From NCBI GenBank assembly GCA_029582155.1, contig CM055903.1, positions 42,113,769 through 42,177,768 of the forward strand: a stretch of 64,000 bases of DNA, written 5' to 3'. This DNA is from Panopea generosa (lineage: Eukaryota; Mollusca; Bivalvia; Adapedonta; Hiatellidae). The translations under genes were made by a program, and so were the position numbers. The notes beneath the pieces were generated by a model that searched no databases, was not told where the DNA came from, and saw only the letters and a list, made by a program, of their open reading frames with translations. This document shows, piece by piece, positions 50,701-63,436 of this stretch (position 1 is its first letter; every line of letters begins with the position of its first letter).

Positions 50701-51460
50701 TTAAATGAAACTTCTTGATTTCTGAATAGGAAAATGTGTCCTTGAAAATAACAAGATCTTGTTTTTAAGTACGTTAAAATAAAAATGAAAAAAAAAAAAA
50801 TTCCCACCAACCTGTCAGTTGTTTGTTATTTTTAGTCTGTATTGAATTCAAAGTGCAATATATTTCAATACATTGCTTTGCAATGTTTAATGTATGTCAA
50901 AATGTGTGTACATACATGCATTTATTGTATAGCACATACATGTAAGTAAAAAATATTTTATTTGAGGGTGAAATCTTATTATGCAGAAATTGTCATTGTT
51001 TTTATTATGAACTTTTTTATGATACTAGTATTTGTATTCTCAATGACTATAATATAATAGACTCAATGTTTTACTTTGAACAAAATTTATTAGCATACTG
51101 TAGATAAAAGAGATTTGGGTTCATTTATGTAGTAAAATTGTCTATTAATCTTGCCATTTAACCATAAAAATTATGGATCCAGATCAGAATAGGAACACTG
51201 AACTGAAGACTGTATAACATTGAAAATGGATAGCATTTGTTGAAATTCTGTAGTTTTGTAGGTATGGATGTTCTAGCGTTAGTCTGCATTTTTATTTATT
51301 TTTTTTTCAATCTGTGTTGAACTTGTTTATAGGAAAAAAAAATGTCTTAAACATTTATATATATATTTTTTGGAAATACAATCATTTTAAGCATCAATAA
51401 AATTTGAACATACTCGTACAACAAAGAAGATGTTAAATTGACTTATGGCGATTTTTATTG
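50701..51460. other. intergenic, nothing recognised
   Basis: AT-rich with simple A and T runs. No frame or repeat family recognised. Confidence 0.4.
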
Positions 51461-51479
51461 AAAGTTATTTTGTGAAACG

Positions 51480-52152
51480 CTGGTTGTGCAGGAGAATAAG
51501 CTTTCTTCGTGTTGTTATCATGACCCTTTGTTTGGGTAGGTTGTTAGGCATAGTAAAAATATACATTGGTACCGCGGGCGTCAGAATCTCATTATCAATC
51601 ATATGCTTATAATTTATTAGCTCACTGGGATAAAGTCCAAGGAGAGCTTTTGTCAAGACCCCAGTGTCGTCCTCGTCGGCGTCTGTAGATACCCAGGTTA
51701 AACTTTTGCGTCTAAGTTCAAGATATCTATGCAACCACTCATGGGATGTGAATGAAACTTCACATGTGTTTACCATCATCATTGGAACACATACAAACAA
51801 GAACCATAACCCTGGATTGCATTTTGCCACAGTTACGGCACTTTTTTTACTTAATTTTTCAGGTTAAAGTTTCATATCAGGTAAGATATCTACGCAGCCA
51901 CTCATTGGATATGAATGAAACTTCGCATGTGTGTTCACCATCATAAATGGAACACACAGAGTCAAGAACCATAACTCAGAGTTGCATTTTGGCAGAGTTA
52001 TGGCACTTTTGAAGTTAATTTTTCGTCTGTAGACACCCAGGTTAAACTTTTTCATTTAGTTGCATTTCAGTTTTGGTGTCAAATCTCAATCTTTGCATGG
52101 GTGGCGAGTTTTATCCCATCGGCGAGCTTTGTTGTCTTCTGACAACTCTTGT
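51480..52152 (+). repeat. dispersed mollusc-type repeat, copy 2, with about 175-bp internal tandem
   Basis: Two units each with CACTCATGGGATGTGAATGA-like, AACACACAGAGTCAAGAACC-like and GGCAGAGTTATGGCAC-like wording, then GCGAGCTTTGTTGTCTTCTG. It is the inverse of the block at 8390-8775. A 121-codon minus-strand frame (51465-51830) overlaps it and is shared in part by the other copy, so it is treated as repeat. Confidence 0.7.
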
Positions 52153-54105
52153 TCATTTTCTTCCATAATAAATATTTGTTCTATTAAAAAAAACCCACCA
52201 TGTTTGAGAGAATAAGTCTATGGTAAAAGGCCCAATTATAAGAGAATCTCCAAAGGTGTAGTGGTTTATAAACTTTATAATTACATATCTATATACAACG
52301 GTACCGCTGCAGCATATCTTTTCGAGATTTAATAAACTGTAGATGCAGACTTCTACCTTATTGATCTAAACCATACAGTAAATTAATATACCATGTATAT
52401 ATAATTATGATTTATTTGTGTAATGCATAATAAACTAACTTATCATTCAATTCATTTTTGACTGGTTTTATTTTTGTGATTTTGCATATAACATTTGCTT
52501 TAACAATGAATACTTAACATAGAAATTTCATATAATTTCTCCTTCTCTGTTTTTTTAGTGTTTGTTGCTTGGTTTTATGCCATTTTCAACTGTTTAATGC
52601 CATTTTCGACACATAGAAGGTTATATATGGCATATCCAGTGCTAGATTTCAATGCCTAAGAGATGAGAGATAATGGGTCTTTTGCACCACTTGGAAATAA
52701 GAAATATATAGATGTTAGCAGTGATGGTGGCTTTTACATTTTGAAAAGCAGAAACATAATGTGTATTTCGCTATTGTAATAAATAATGCATTTCAAAGAT
52801 TTTTTTCCCTAATATTTTCAAGGAATATTATGGCAAACCAAATTTTTTTTTTATAATATACATGTACTTACACAACACTTGCACCACTTGTTTGCTTATA
52901 CAAATCTGGATTGCTTATATGTCAGTTACTCATAACATAAACTATTTCTATTGTGTTTAATTTAATTAAATCTAGAAAAGTGTGTATCCATAAATATATT
53001 ATATTTTCTGTAATGCTTCTCACCTGAATAAACAAAAATGGAAATCAGTCCACTTATAGGCAAGTCCCTCCATTTCACTGTTAAGTCCACCCGTTGCAAA
53101 ATTGTCAAGTGTGACTGCGTTGACGTACGATGTAGAAGTCATGTGATTGAATAGCAAAGGTGTTTGTCAAGTTCACACAAAGCAAGTCCATTCAAGTCAT
53201 TCAGGGTCACGTTTCACTAACAAATTTATTTTTTGCTTAACTTCCAGGGGATCATGATTTTAGACTGGCTACAGAGTGACTGTATTTGACAATGGTTTCA
53301 CTGCTTTTGATTAAAGATAATTTAGGTAACCAATTAAAATTAAGTTATGATTTCAAGTGTTTAAGTACTTGGTGAAACAGAACTCAGAGAACTTGTGTTA
53401 TTAAATGATTAAATGTTAGAAAAGAAATTTTATATTTATGGTTATTGAATGCCACCCAGTTAATGAAGATAACTATCAAATACTATGCAAGAGTAAATTG
53501 GTGATATTGTAATTCAATGATACATGCTGTATACTCAAACTGCAATTACATTTGGTTAGGTCCGACTTCTGCTTCATCAACGTACTTAATAAATACTCAA
53601 AAAACTTATATTAAATTTGACTGGTTACTTTTAATTTATATTCTTTAATCAATGTCAATGAAACTAGATGCAATTTTACTATCCAACAATTCATAGCAAT
53701 TAATTGCTTACTAAACTGTGCCATCATTCAAACTTTCTGTTGAATCAACTGACCAATCAATGATCTTAAATGTGGCTTTCCCACTATTGCTATTTAACGG
53801 ATCCAATCGAAAGAGCTGTGTTTGTTTAACAGACATGATCCATTATCATTACTTTTAAATTTTGATTGGCATCTTCATTATTTTATAATACTCTGTAAAT
53901 GTTGACAGATCTCTATCAAAATGCACTGGACCCAGTTTAAAATCAGAATCACTTAGAGGCTTTTTTCAAAACATAAGATTGAATCTAGATTAAAATAACA
54001 ACTTTTGTTTATTGTTAAAGCTGAAACTTGCTGAACATATATCGGTATATCTGACTGAAAACACTGTTTGTGCTGCTTTTTATGGTTATTTGTATAAAAT
54101 GTATA
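52153..54105. other. intergenic, nothing firm
   Basis: Only a SINE tail fragment was recognised. The stretch 53060-53215 has three CAAGTCCA/CAAGTTCA-type words but no clear element. Confidence 0.4.
52560..52650 (-). mobile_element. SINE family A tail fragment
   Basis: Contains GTTTAATGCCATTTTCGACA and GGTTATATATGGCATATCCAG, the inverse of the family A 3' part. Only the tail remains. Confidence 0.5.
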
Positions 54106-54508
54106 TCAAGGACTTACAGAGAAGGATAGGAAACTTGTATCTCTCGGCTAAATGCTGTTTAAATAGCATGCAAAGAATTAATATTTTGACAAATTAATCA
54201 TTCAGATTTCACAGGCAACTCATTTCTTCTACATAGAATGTAGGCTATGTGTAACCTTAGGTGTTTTAAAATGTTTTAAACATTGCAGTTTGAAGTAAAC
54301 TTTTCTTGATTTTTCAATTGAACTTTACAAATTTTGTAATCATAAGAACAATTTTAAACAAAATTCACTGAGAATGGTCTCGTATTATAATTTCAATGTG
54401 CAAAGAAATTTTGATTTGTACTTCTGAGATGAAACCAGATTTCTGTGAGATTTGCAAGCATGCTTAACATCTCAATCAGTTGCTTTTCCTTCTGTATGTA
54501 AGTCCTTA
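54106..54508 (-). mobile_element. 450-bp MITE with AAGGACTT-type ends, copy 4
   Basis: TCAAGGACTTACAGAGAAGG to TTCTGTATGTAAGTCCTT. Slightly shorter than copy 3. Confidence 0.75.
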
Positions 54509-54539
54509 AAATCAAACATAGTTTGTATTCTGTGGAGTA

Positions 54540-54960
54540 AGTGTTAAAGGCACTGTATCAGTAAAAATCGCTATTAATGTTTGATGTAAAAATAAAATAA
54601 ATTTAAAATGGATATGAAGCATCTACAATGTTATTTACATTTTTAACTTGGAACTACGAATTATTTGAAATGTCAAATTACCAAAAAGTGAAAAAAATAA
54701 ATATTTTAATCAGAGTGCTGAAATAAAAAGTGAATCCCAATTTGAAAAAATATCACGCACTTACTGTTTGACGATCTCAACTTGTCATTTGGACCGTATC
54801 AAAGATGAAGAAAATTTAACAATATGTAACCAATACGATGGACCAAATCGAAATTTAATTGAAGACACATAGCTCATTTGATAATCATAAAATATATTAC
54901 AATTTTAAGCATGAAAATTGGTCTTACATTTCGGCACATTTTAAAAATGCAATTTTAATG
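54540..54960. repeat. dispersed repeat, second copy of the 42.0 kb element
   Basis: Colinear with 42000-42290 but with extra sequence in the middle. No coding frame. Confidence 0.5.
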
Positions 54961-55171
54961 GCAACAAGGGCTCAATGAGAAAACTGGATTTTTTATACTA
55001 GCTGCCTTTAATATTACTATTATGTTTTTTCTTTGTTTAATAACATATACATCAATGTGCAATGTGGATCTTGGTCAGTCATGCCAAGTACTTTTGTCCA
55101 AATTATAAAATTGTTTGAACTTAAAATGTATTTTGATTTTAATTCTTTTCTCAAATTGATACTTTTCCACA

Positions 55172-55356
55172 TACATTAAAACCTTTATTAAGCAGCCAGT
55201 CAAGGAAAGAAGCAAAAGTGGCATTTTAAGATAGGTTGTTGCTTAATACAGGTTTATTTGCTCTAAAAGCATATAAATGGGAAATAGCAAAATTTGTAGC
55301 TATTTAAGGCATGTGGCTGCTTAATAGAGGTGACTGCTTACACAGAATTGACTGTA
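55172..55356 (-). mobile_element. MITE, CAGTCAAACCTG family, copy 8
   Basis: A diverged left end (TACATTAAAACC), then AAGCAGCCAGTCAAGG, and right end GAATTGACTGTA. It sits just before another SINE. Confidence 0.65.
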
Positions 55357-55393
55357 TTGGAATAAAGTTAGATAATGGCGTTATTGTTTGATG

Positions 55394-55663
55394 ATTGAGT
55401 ATCTAGCATAATTTTTATGCCATTCAGGGCTAGCCAATGTTTCCGGAGATCCTGAAAGATAAATCAGTACTGGAGAACACACCATCTCCTCAAGTATTTG
55501 ATAACTTTCCCACTTGAACCAGCGATGAGAGACAAATGACAATGAGAACAATGTCATGTATCATTCATTATGGAGACTGTACATGTGGCCAGACAGGGAT
55601 TCAACTCAATGCACCTGGATTGATAGTCAAGATGCAACACCGACTTATTGAACTGGGTCAGGG
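55394..55663 (-). mobile_element. tRNA-derived SINE, family B, copy 6
   Basis: Tail TTTGATGATTGAGTATCTAG and body GCCATTCAGGGCTAGCC, then the inverse tRNA head with GGATTGATAGTCAAGATGC and ending GAACTGGGTC. Diverged. Confidence 0.7.
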
Positions 55664-55967
55664 TTTTTGCCAATAGTTATCCAGAATTTAACTGTATAAA
55701 ACAATAGTATTTAAATGACAAAATTCGCCAGTTAATCAAATGTTCAGGGCATTGCTTTCAATCTTGCGTTAACATGTCATGATGATATGAAAATAATGCA
55801 CCTCATTTTGATACAATCATTTTTTACTAAAAATATGAAACACCCTTTTCTCAACTTACACAAGTTATTTGCAGAAATGATAAATCATTTGGGTTCATGT
55901 CTCCAAACATGTCTTAAAATTTTAACTTGGGCATCTTTTAGCTTTGCTGGCCAAAAGCCAGAATGGC

Positions 55968-56208
55968 TTAACCCTTCACTCCATAGATACGCGTTTTCCC
56001 GTACCAATCACAGAAGGCCTTTGAAAACAGTGCAGGAAGAGTTCAGATTCCTCGTAACAAGCAATCTGAACACTTCCTGCACTGTTTTCCACTCTGTCAG
56101 TTAACATAAACATAATTCACCCAATAATTCAAAAGTCTTTTATATTAGGTGTCCAAAGGCGTCTATATTAGAGGTGTCCAAAGGCGTCTATATGAAGTAA
56201 AGGGTTAA
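55968..56208. mobile_element. TTAA-ended MITE (piggyBac-like), copy 3
   Basis: TTAACCCTTCACTCCATAG to TATGAAGTAAAGGGTTAA, with the same central palindrome and a duplicated GTGTCCAAAGGCGTCTATAT unit near the right end. Confidence 0.82.
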
Positions 56209-56701
56209 ATGTGATTGCACATTGGCAATTATCTGTCATCATTCATTAGCAGCACATTCTCTGAAACTACTTGGCCAATTATACCCATACTTCACATGGA
56301 TGTTTCTCATGTATGTGAGATTAATACACAAGACCTTTTTTTTTATCTAATATTCAAGAATGACTACCGGGGTATGTTGTTTTCTTTAATAACATTTACA
56401 TCAATGTGCAAACTACGTCAAAAACTTTTGTCAAAAAAATAATGTTGTTTGAACTTTAAAGACCTGAAACCTGTTTAAGATTCTCATAGTATCTTCCAAA
56501 AATGCTGTGGGAAGGCGTAGGGATGCACAGTAAACTACAGACACATAATTATCACAAAACCTCATCTTGATCCTTTACAATTCAATAAACAAAAGTAGAG
56601 ATTCATTTTTTTATATTGAAAATTTTAAAAACAATTAAATACAAAATTGCAAAATGTATCAAAACCTAGCCTGAGATCATATTTTCAGATAAAGAATAAG
56701 T

Positions 56702-57352
56702 TCATTTCTTTTTCTTCGGAGTTTTATCCTCATCATTGTCTTCATTATTTTCTTTTGACTTACAGAACCACAACTTTTTGGATTTCTTCGGGTTGTCATG
56801 GGCAGTAGGAACCATTTCCTTAAAACGTTTCACATCACACCTGGACAGCATATCTGCTGCAATGTTGTCAATCCTAGGCACATATATGCCAACCAAAGTA
56901 ATGTTGTTGTCGTAACATATTTGCGATAATAACATATACAGACTATGATACGGACCTTTCTGTTTCTGTCGCTTGGTGTTGCTGATTGCGTATAACCCAT
57001 TATTCACTAAATTTATTGAATGTTTGCAGTCAGAATAACACAAAACCTTTTTATTGCTAAATTTATGTCTCCATGTATAACATGCAGTTACTAAGGCATA
57101 AAATTCCCCTGCAGTACTATGTAACTTTGGATCGAATCCAAGTTTATCTTTGACCCATGGATCAGAAATCCAACGAATCTTTTCATCATCTTTTGTCAGA
57201 AGGTACGCACCCATACCAATTTTAGATGAGTCGACAAAGATCTCAAAGTCCGGATTACAAATACTGCGTTGCTCATATGGAATATCATATCTTTCCAAAC
57301 TGATCAGTATGCCCTTGTTCAGATTGTTACGGGCATCCAGGTAACCCAGACT
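56702..57352 (-). mobile_element. RNase H-like segment of a DIRS-type (tyrosine-recombinase) retroelement, partial
   Basis: One open stretch of about 217 codons ends in a Lys-rich tail. It resembles the RNase H region of DIRS-like retroelements: EIFVDSSKIGMGAYLL near the start, AGEFYALVTACYTW, CYSDCKHSINLVNNG, and VPRIDNIAADMLSR. It is read as a fossil piece; the rest of the element is not seen in the window. Its upstream edge coincides with a good splice acceptor (TTTGTTTCAG), so it may be the last exon of a spliced, retroelement-derived gene that begins outside. Age cannot be judged from one copy. Confidence 0.6.
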
Positions 57353-57725
57353 CTGAAACAAAACACACATCCTGTAATTTGTATATTACTTATATAGGTT
57401 ACATACTATTAGTTAGTTACATGCATATTTGCATACATAGAAACCAAGCTAGAGACATAGTTATGTGCATAGTAACATACTAGTTACTAGTTCCATGCAA
57501 TAACAAACAATATTACCTAGTACATAGTTACACATAGATGAAAACAGTAGCTGCATATATAGTTTTAGGTTGCATTTCACAAAAATTCTTACAATTAAAA
57601 CCAGTCATCAACGTAAGGTAAGAAAAATGCATAACATTTTTCATAGTCGTCCACATGAATTTAAGTCTTTTCAGAAAACATATGGCTTTTTTTTCAATAA
57701 AATTTGCTCTCATTTGGATTAATAT

Positions 57726-57903
57726 TCAACCCTTTACTCCATAGATACGTAACGAGCAATCTGAACACTTCCTGCACTGTTTTCCACTCTGTCAGTTAAT
57801 ATAAACATAATTCAACCAATAATTCAAAAGCATTCTATATTAGGTATCAAAAGACGTTAATATTAGAGGTGTCCAAAAGCATCTATATGAAGGAAAGGGT
57901 TAA
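57726..57903. mobile_element. TTAA-ended MITE (piggyBac-like), copy 4, lacking the left palindrome arm
   Basis: TCAACCCTTTACTCCATAG to TATGAAGGAAAGGGTTAA. The left half of the central palindrome is deleted, so only ACGAGCAATCTGAACACTTC remains. Confidence 0.75.
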
Positions 57904-58059
57904 ACATTATGAAAAATACTTTCTTTACGTTTACGACCAATTTTTAGTGTATGTTTCATTGTGAAATGCAACCCTGTTATACACTGAAAAACTTGAATAA
58001 ACAGCAATACATGGAGTTCTAAAGCGATTCTTTTTAAAAAAAAACTAGACCTATCACTG

Positions 58060-59615
58060 TAGTGATGAATACCCCCGAACGCCGCCATGACAGAAAATGG
58101 TTAACCATTGTATGAAGTTTTATTAAATTATATCCAATAGTTTTAAAGTAATGCTCCAGACAAAAGAAATTCTTAATAAAAGAGAATGTTATGGATTGAG
58201 TTGTTTGTATTGTTAATTTTTTTATGGTTTTGTTAAAATTAAAAACGGTCTTTTTAATTATTGTGCAGTGTACAAGCTTTCATGGCAATCAATAAATGTT
58301 ATACTTTTTCGAGTTATGTTGAGGGACAACAATTTTATGGATAAGAAACAAACAAGAGCACTAGGAATACAATATCGAACCTGCTTTGCTCGAACTCCAT
58401 GTATTCATCAACTTGGTTCTTTCATGAACTTTATTAAACTGTTATCACTGATGGCTTTAAAAGTACTTTAAAAGTACTGCACCAGACAAGGGAAATATAT
58501 CAAAGGGCAATAACTCTGTAATTAGCAAGAATAGAGTTATGTTTCTTGTACACTGCACTTCCTGTCATTATATTCTACCATTGTATGAAGTTTGATGAAA
58601 TTCCATCCAGTACTTTAAAAGTAATGCTCCGGACAAGAGAAATATATCAAAGGGCAATAACTCTGTAATTAGCAAGAATAGAGTTATGTTTCTTGTACAC
58701 TGCACTTCCTTTCATTATATTCTACCATTGTATGAAGCTTGATGAAATTCCATCAGGTACTTTTCAAGTTATGCTCCGGACAAGAAAAAATATCAAAGGG
58801 CAATAACTCTGTAATAAGCAATAATAAAGTTATGTTTCTTGTACACTGCACTTCCTCTCATTATATTCTACCATTGTATGAAGTTTGATGAAATTCCATC
58901 CAGTACTTTAAAAGTAATGCTCCGGACAAGGGAAATATATCAAAGGGCAATAACTCTGTAATTAGCAAGAATAGAGTTGTGTTTCTTGTACACTGCACTT
59001 CCTGTCATTATATTCTACCATTGTATGAAGTTTGATGAAATTTCATCCAGTACTTTAAAAGTTATGCTCCGGACAAGGGAAATATATCAAAGGGCAATAA
59101 CTCTGTAATTAGCAAGAATAGAGTTATGTTTCCTGTACACTGCACTTCCTCTCATTATATTGTACCATTGTATGAAGCTTGATGAAATTCCATCAAGTAC
59201 TTTTCAAGATTTGCTCCGGACAAGAAAAAATATCAAAGGGAAATATATTAAAGGGCAATAACTCTGTAATTAGCAAGAATAGAGTTATGTTTCCTGTACA
59301 CTGCACTTCCTCTCATTATATTTTACCATTGTATGAAGCTTGATGAAATTCCATCCGGTACTTTTCAAGTTATGCTCCGGACAAGAAAAAATATCAAAGG
59401 GCAATAACTCTGTAATAAGCAAGAATAGAGTTATGTTTCTTGTACACTGCACTTCCTCTCATTATATTTTACCATTGTATGACGTTTGATGAAATTCTAT
59501 CCAGTACTTTTCAAGTTATGCTCCGGACAAGGAAAATTGCGGACAGACCGACCCACAGACCGACCTCAGGGTGACTCCAGTATACCCCCTCAAAACATCG
59601 TTTGTCGGGGGTATA
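58060..59615 (+). mobile_element. element with 147-bp tandem core and ATACCCCCGA inverted ends
   Basis: The left edge has GAATACCCCCGAACGCCG and the right edge TCGTTTGTCGGGGGTATAAT, short inverted repeats. Between them are about ten units of 146-147 bp: AAAGGGCAATAACTCTGTAA ... TTGTACACTGCACTTCCT ... ATTCTACCATTGTATGAAG ... ATGCTCCGGACAAG. The last unit leads into GACAGACCGACCCACAGACC. The layout (unique ends, tandem core of about 150 bp) resembles pearl/Helentron-type elements of bivalves; that assignment is inference. Confidence 0.7.
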
Positions 59616-59659
59616 ATTATTTGAAAATAACATCTTTCTACCTTTCCTGGAAATTTTCA

Positions 59660-62600
59660 TTTAAATCTATAAAGTCAAACATCATTACATACATAGTTAT
59701 AGACATAGTCACAAGCACAGTTACATACATAGTTATAAACATAGTAACAAGCATAGTTACATACATAGTAACAAGCATAGTAACAGACATAGTAATATAC
59801 ATAGTAACATACATAGTTATAGATATAGTAACAAGCATAGTTACATATATAGTAACATTCATAGTAACATACATAGTTATAGATATAGAAACAAGCATAG
59901 TTACATATATAGTAACATTCATAGTTACTGTAATATACATAGTTATAGACATAGTAACAAGCATAGTTACAGACAAATTAATATACATAGTAACATTCAT
60001 AGTAACATACATAGTTATAGATATAGTAACAAGCATAGTTACAGACAAATTAACAATCATAGTAACATACATAGTAACAAGCAAAGTTACATACATAGTT
60101 ATAGACATACATGTAGCAATAAACATAGTTACAGATATAGTTACAGACATAGTAACATACATAGTTATAGACATAGTAACAAACAAAGTTACAGACATAG
60201 TTATAGACATAGTAACATTCATAGTAACATACATAGTTACAAGCATAGTTACAGATATAGTTATAGACAAATTAACATTCATAGTAACATTCATAGACAT
60301 AGTAACATGCATAGTAACAAACACAGTAACAAGGATAGTTACAGACATAGTTATAGAGCTAGAAACATTCATAGTAACATACATAGAAACAAGCAAAGTT
60401 ACAGACATAGTTATAGATAAAGTAACATTAATAGTTACATACATGATAGTTATAGACATAGTAACAAGCATACAATGAAGTTACAGACATAGTAACATTC
60501 ATAGTTACATACATAGTAACAAGCAAACTTAAATACATAGTTATAGACATAGTAACATGCATAGTAACAAACACAGTAACAAGGATAGTTACAGACATAG
60601 TTATAGAGCTAGAAACATTCATAGTAACATACATAGTAACAAGCAAAGTTACAGACATAGTTATAGATAAAGTTACATTCATAGTTACATACATGATAGT
60701 TATAGACATAGTAACAAGCATACAATGTAGTTACAGACATAGTAACATTCATAGTTACATACATAGTAACAAGCATAGTTACATACATAGGAACAATCAT
60801 AGTCACATACATAGTAACAAGCAAAGTTACATACATAGTTATAGACATAGTAACAAGCATAGTTACAAAGTAACAAGCAAAGTTTCATCCATAGTTATAG
60901 ACAAATTAACAAGCATAGTTACAGACATAGTAACAACAAAAGTTATATACAAAGTTATAGACATAGTAACATGCATAGTTACATACATAGTTTTAGACAT
61001 AGTAACACACATAGTTACATGCATAGTAACAACAAAAGTTATATACAAAGTTATAGACATAGTAACATGCATAGTTACATATATAGTTATAGACATAGTA
61101 ACACGCATAGTTACATACATAGTTATAGACATAGTAACAAGCATAGTTACAGACATAGTAACAACAAAAGTTATATACAAAGTTATAGACATAGTAACAT
61201 GCATAGTTACATACATAGTTATAGACATAGTAACACACATAGTTGCATACATAGTAACAACAAAAGTTATATACAAAGTTAAAGACATAGTAACATGCAT
61301 AGTTACATATATAGATATAGACATAGTAACATGCATAGTTACATACATAGTTATAGACATAGTAACACACATAGTTGCATACATAGTAACAACAAAAGTT
61401 ATATACAAAGTTATAGACATAGTAACATGCATAGTTACATATATAGTTATAGACATAGTAACATGCATAGTTACATACATAGTTATAGACATAGTAACAA
61501 GCATAGTTACAGACATAGTAACAACAAAAGTTATATACAAAGTTATAGACATAGTAACATGGATAGTTACATACATAGTTATAGACATAGTAACACACAT
61601 AGTTACATACATAGTAATAGACATAATAACAAGCATAGATAAATACATAGTTATAGACATAATAACAAGCATAGTTACATACATAGTTATAGACATAATA
61701 ACAAGCATAGTTACATACATAGTTACATACATAGTTATAAACATAGTAACAAGTATAGTTACATACATAGATATAGACAAAGTAACACGCATAGTTAAAT
61801 ACATAGTTATAAACATAGTAACAAGCATAGTTACATACATAGTTACATACATAGTTATAGACAAAGTAACAGGCTTAGTTAAATACATAGTTATAAACAT
61901 AGTAACAAGTATAGTTACATACATAGATATAGACAAAGTAACACGCATAGTTAAATACATAGTTATAAACATAGTAACAAGCATAGTTACATACATAGTT
62001 ATAAACATAGTAACAAGTATAGTTACATACATAGTTATAAACATAGTTACATGCATAGTTACATACATAGTTATAGACAAAGTAACAGGTTTAGTCAAAT
62101 ACATAATTATAAACAATGAAATAAGTATAGTTACATACATAGATATAGACAAAGTAACACACATAGTTAAATACATAGTAACAAGCATAGTTACATGCAT
62201 AGTTACATACATAGTTATAAACATAGTTACATGCATAGTTACATACATAGTTATAGACAAAGTAACAGGCTTAGTTAAATACATAATTATAAACAAAGAA
62301 ACAAGTATAGTTACATACATAGATATAGACAAAGTAACACACATAGTTAAATACATAGTAACAAGTAGTTACATACATAGTTATAGACAAAGTAACATCC
62401 ATAGTTAAATACATAGTAACACGCATAGTTTCATACAAAGTTATAGACAAAATAACAAGCATAGTTACATACATAGTTACATACATAGAAACACGCAAAG
62501 TTATATACATAGTTATAGACATAGTAACATACATTGTTACATACATAGTAAGTAACAATCATAGTTATAGAAATGGTAACAAGCATAATTACACACAAAG

Positions 62601-62840
62601 TTACAGACATAGTAACAGTCATAGTAACAGACTTAGTAACAGACATAGTGAAAATATACTTACAAACAAAGTAACAGACATAGTAACATACAAAGTTACA
62701 GATATAGTTACATACATAGTTACAAACATACTTACAGACATAGTTACAAACATAGTACAGACATAGTGAAAATATAATTAGAGACATAATAAAAGACATA
62801 GTTACAGACAGAGTTAATATATAGTAACAGACATAGTTAG
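59660..62840. repeat. 3.2 kb satellite of 12-bp units (AGTTACATACAT type) with higher-order blocks
   Basis: Units such as AGTTACATACAT, AGTTATAGACAT, AGTAACAAGCAT follow a 12-bp period. Since 12 is divisible by 3 and the consensus lacks stops in certain frames, long open frames arise on both strands (about 571 codons on plus at 60693-62408 and 497 on minus at 60863-62356). Higher-order units are visible: a 250-bp repeat (60301/60551) and 96/132-bp blocks marked by AACAACAAAAGTTATATAC (60931, 61027, 61159, 61255, 61387, 61519). Confidence 0.93.
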
Positions 62841-63436
62841 GCCACACTTAAAAATATCTCTGTTTCCCCTTGCCCGACCCTAGATTTTAGAACTGGGTAG
62901 GTAGGTAGGCTTTTTTTTTTTTTTTTTGAAATCCATAAAAAACATACATGTATTGATAAACAGAGAAACTCAACATCTTATTACCTGATATGGCTATTCC
63001 AATACAACAACATAATTCATATTACATGTATTTAATGTGCTCAATACTAATTGCATTGCTTGTAAAAGTGTAGGATTGAAAACTAAGAAAAACTGTAAAA
63101 ATGAATAGTATTTGTATAACATTTATATATAATAAACTGTACTGTGTTTATTTTGATTGACAAATGAAACTGTATACAATATCACTAGTATTAGTAAATC
63201 GGACAGCAGTTACTTAAACTGTTTGCATTTAAAAATGCCTACAGAACTATATCAAAAAATGAAACTGTATATAGAATAATAAGTATTAATCTGTTGGCAT
63301 TATTTAATATAATTTATTGGCATTTTTAAATGCAACAGTTTTAGTAACTGCAGTCAAATTTTCTAGTATTAGTCATTCTATATAATAATACAGTTTCTGA
63401 ACATTGTTTATCAAAATAAACTACCAGAAGTAGTAC
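62841..63436. other. spacer between satellite and hAT-like element copy
   Basis: Contains TTGCCCGACCCTAGATTTTA, a GTAGGTAGGTAGG run and a T18 tract near 62911, then an AT-rich stretch with a loose inverted pair (GAAACTGTATA ... TACAGTTTC, about 63166 and 63393). No gene. Confidence 0.4.

Noticed and set aside
51465-51830. 121-codon minus-strand frame with an apparent hydrophobic N-terminus
   Set aside because: It overlaps a dispersed repeat whose inverse copy at 8.4 kb encodes part of the same words out of context. Treated as repeat-derived.
59486-60478. Long plus-strand open frame of 330 codons with IVTYIVID-like repeats
   Set aside because: It runs from the 147-bp element into the 12-bp satellite. 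The reading is the simple translation of the repeat, and the other strand is open as well.
60693-62408. 571-codon plus-strand frame and 497-codon minus-strand frame
   Set aside because: Both come from a 12-bp tandem unit with no stop in those frames. There is no start context, domain or codon signal of a protein.
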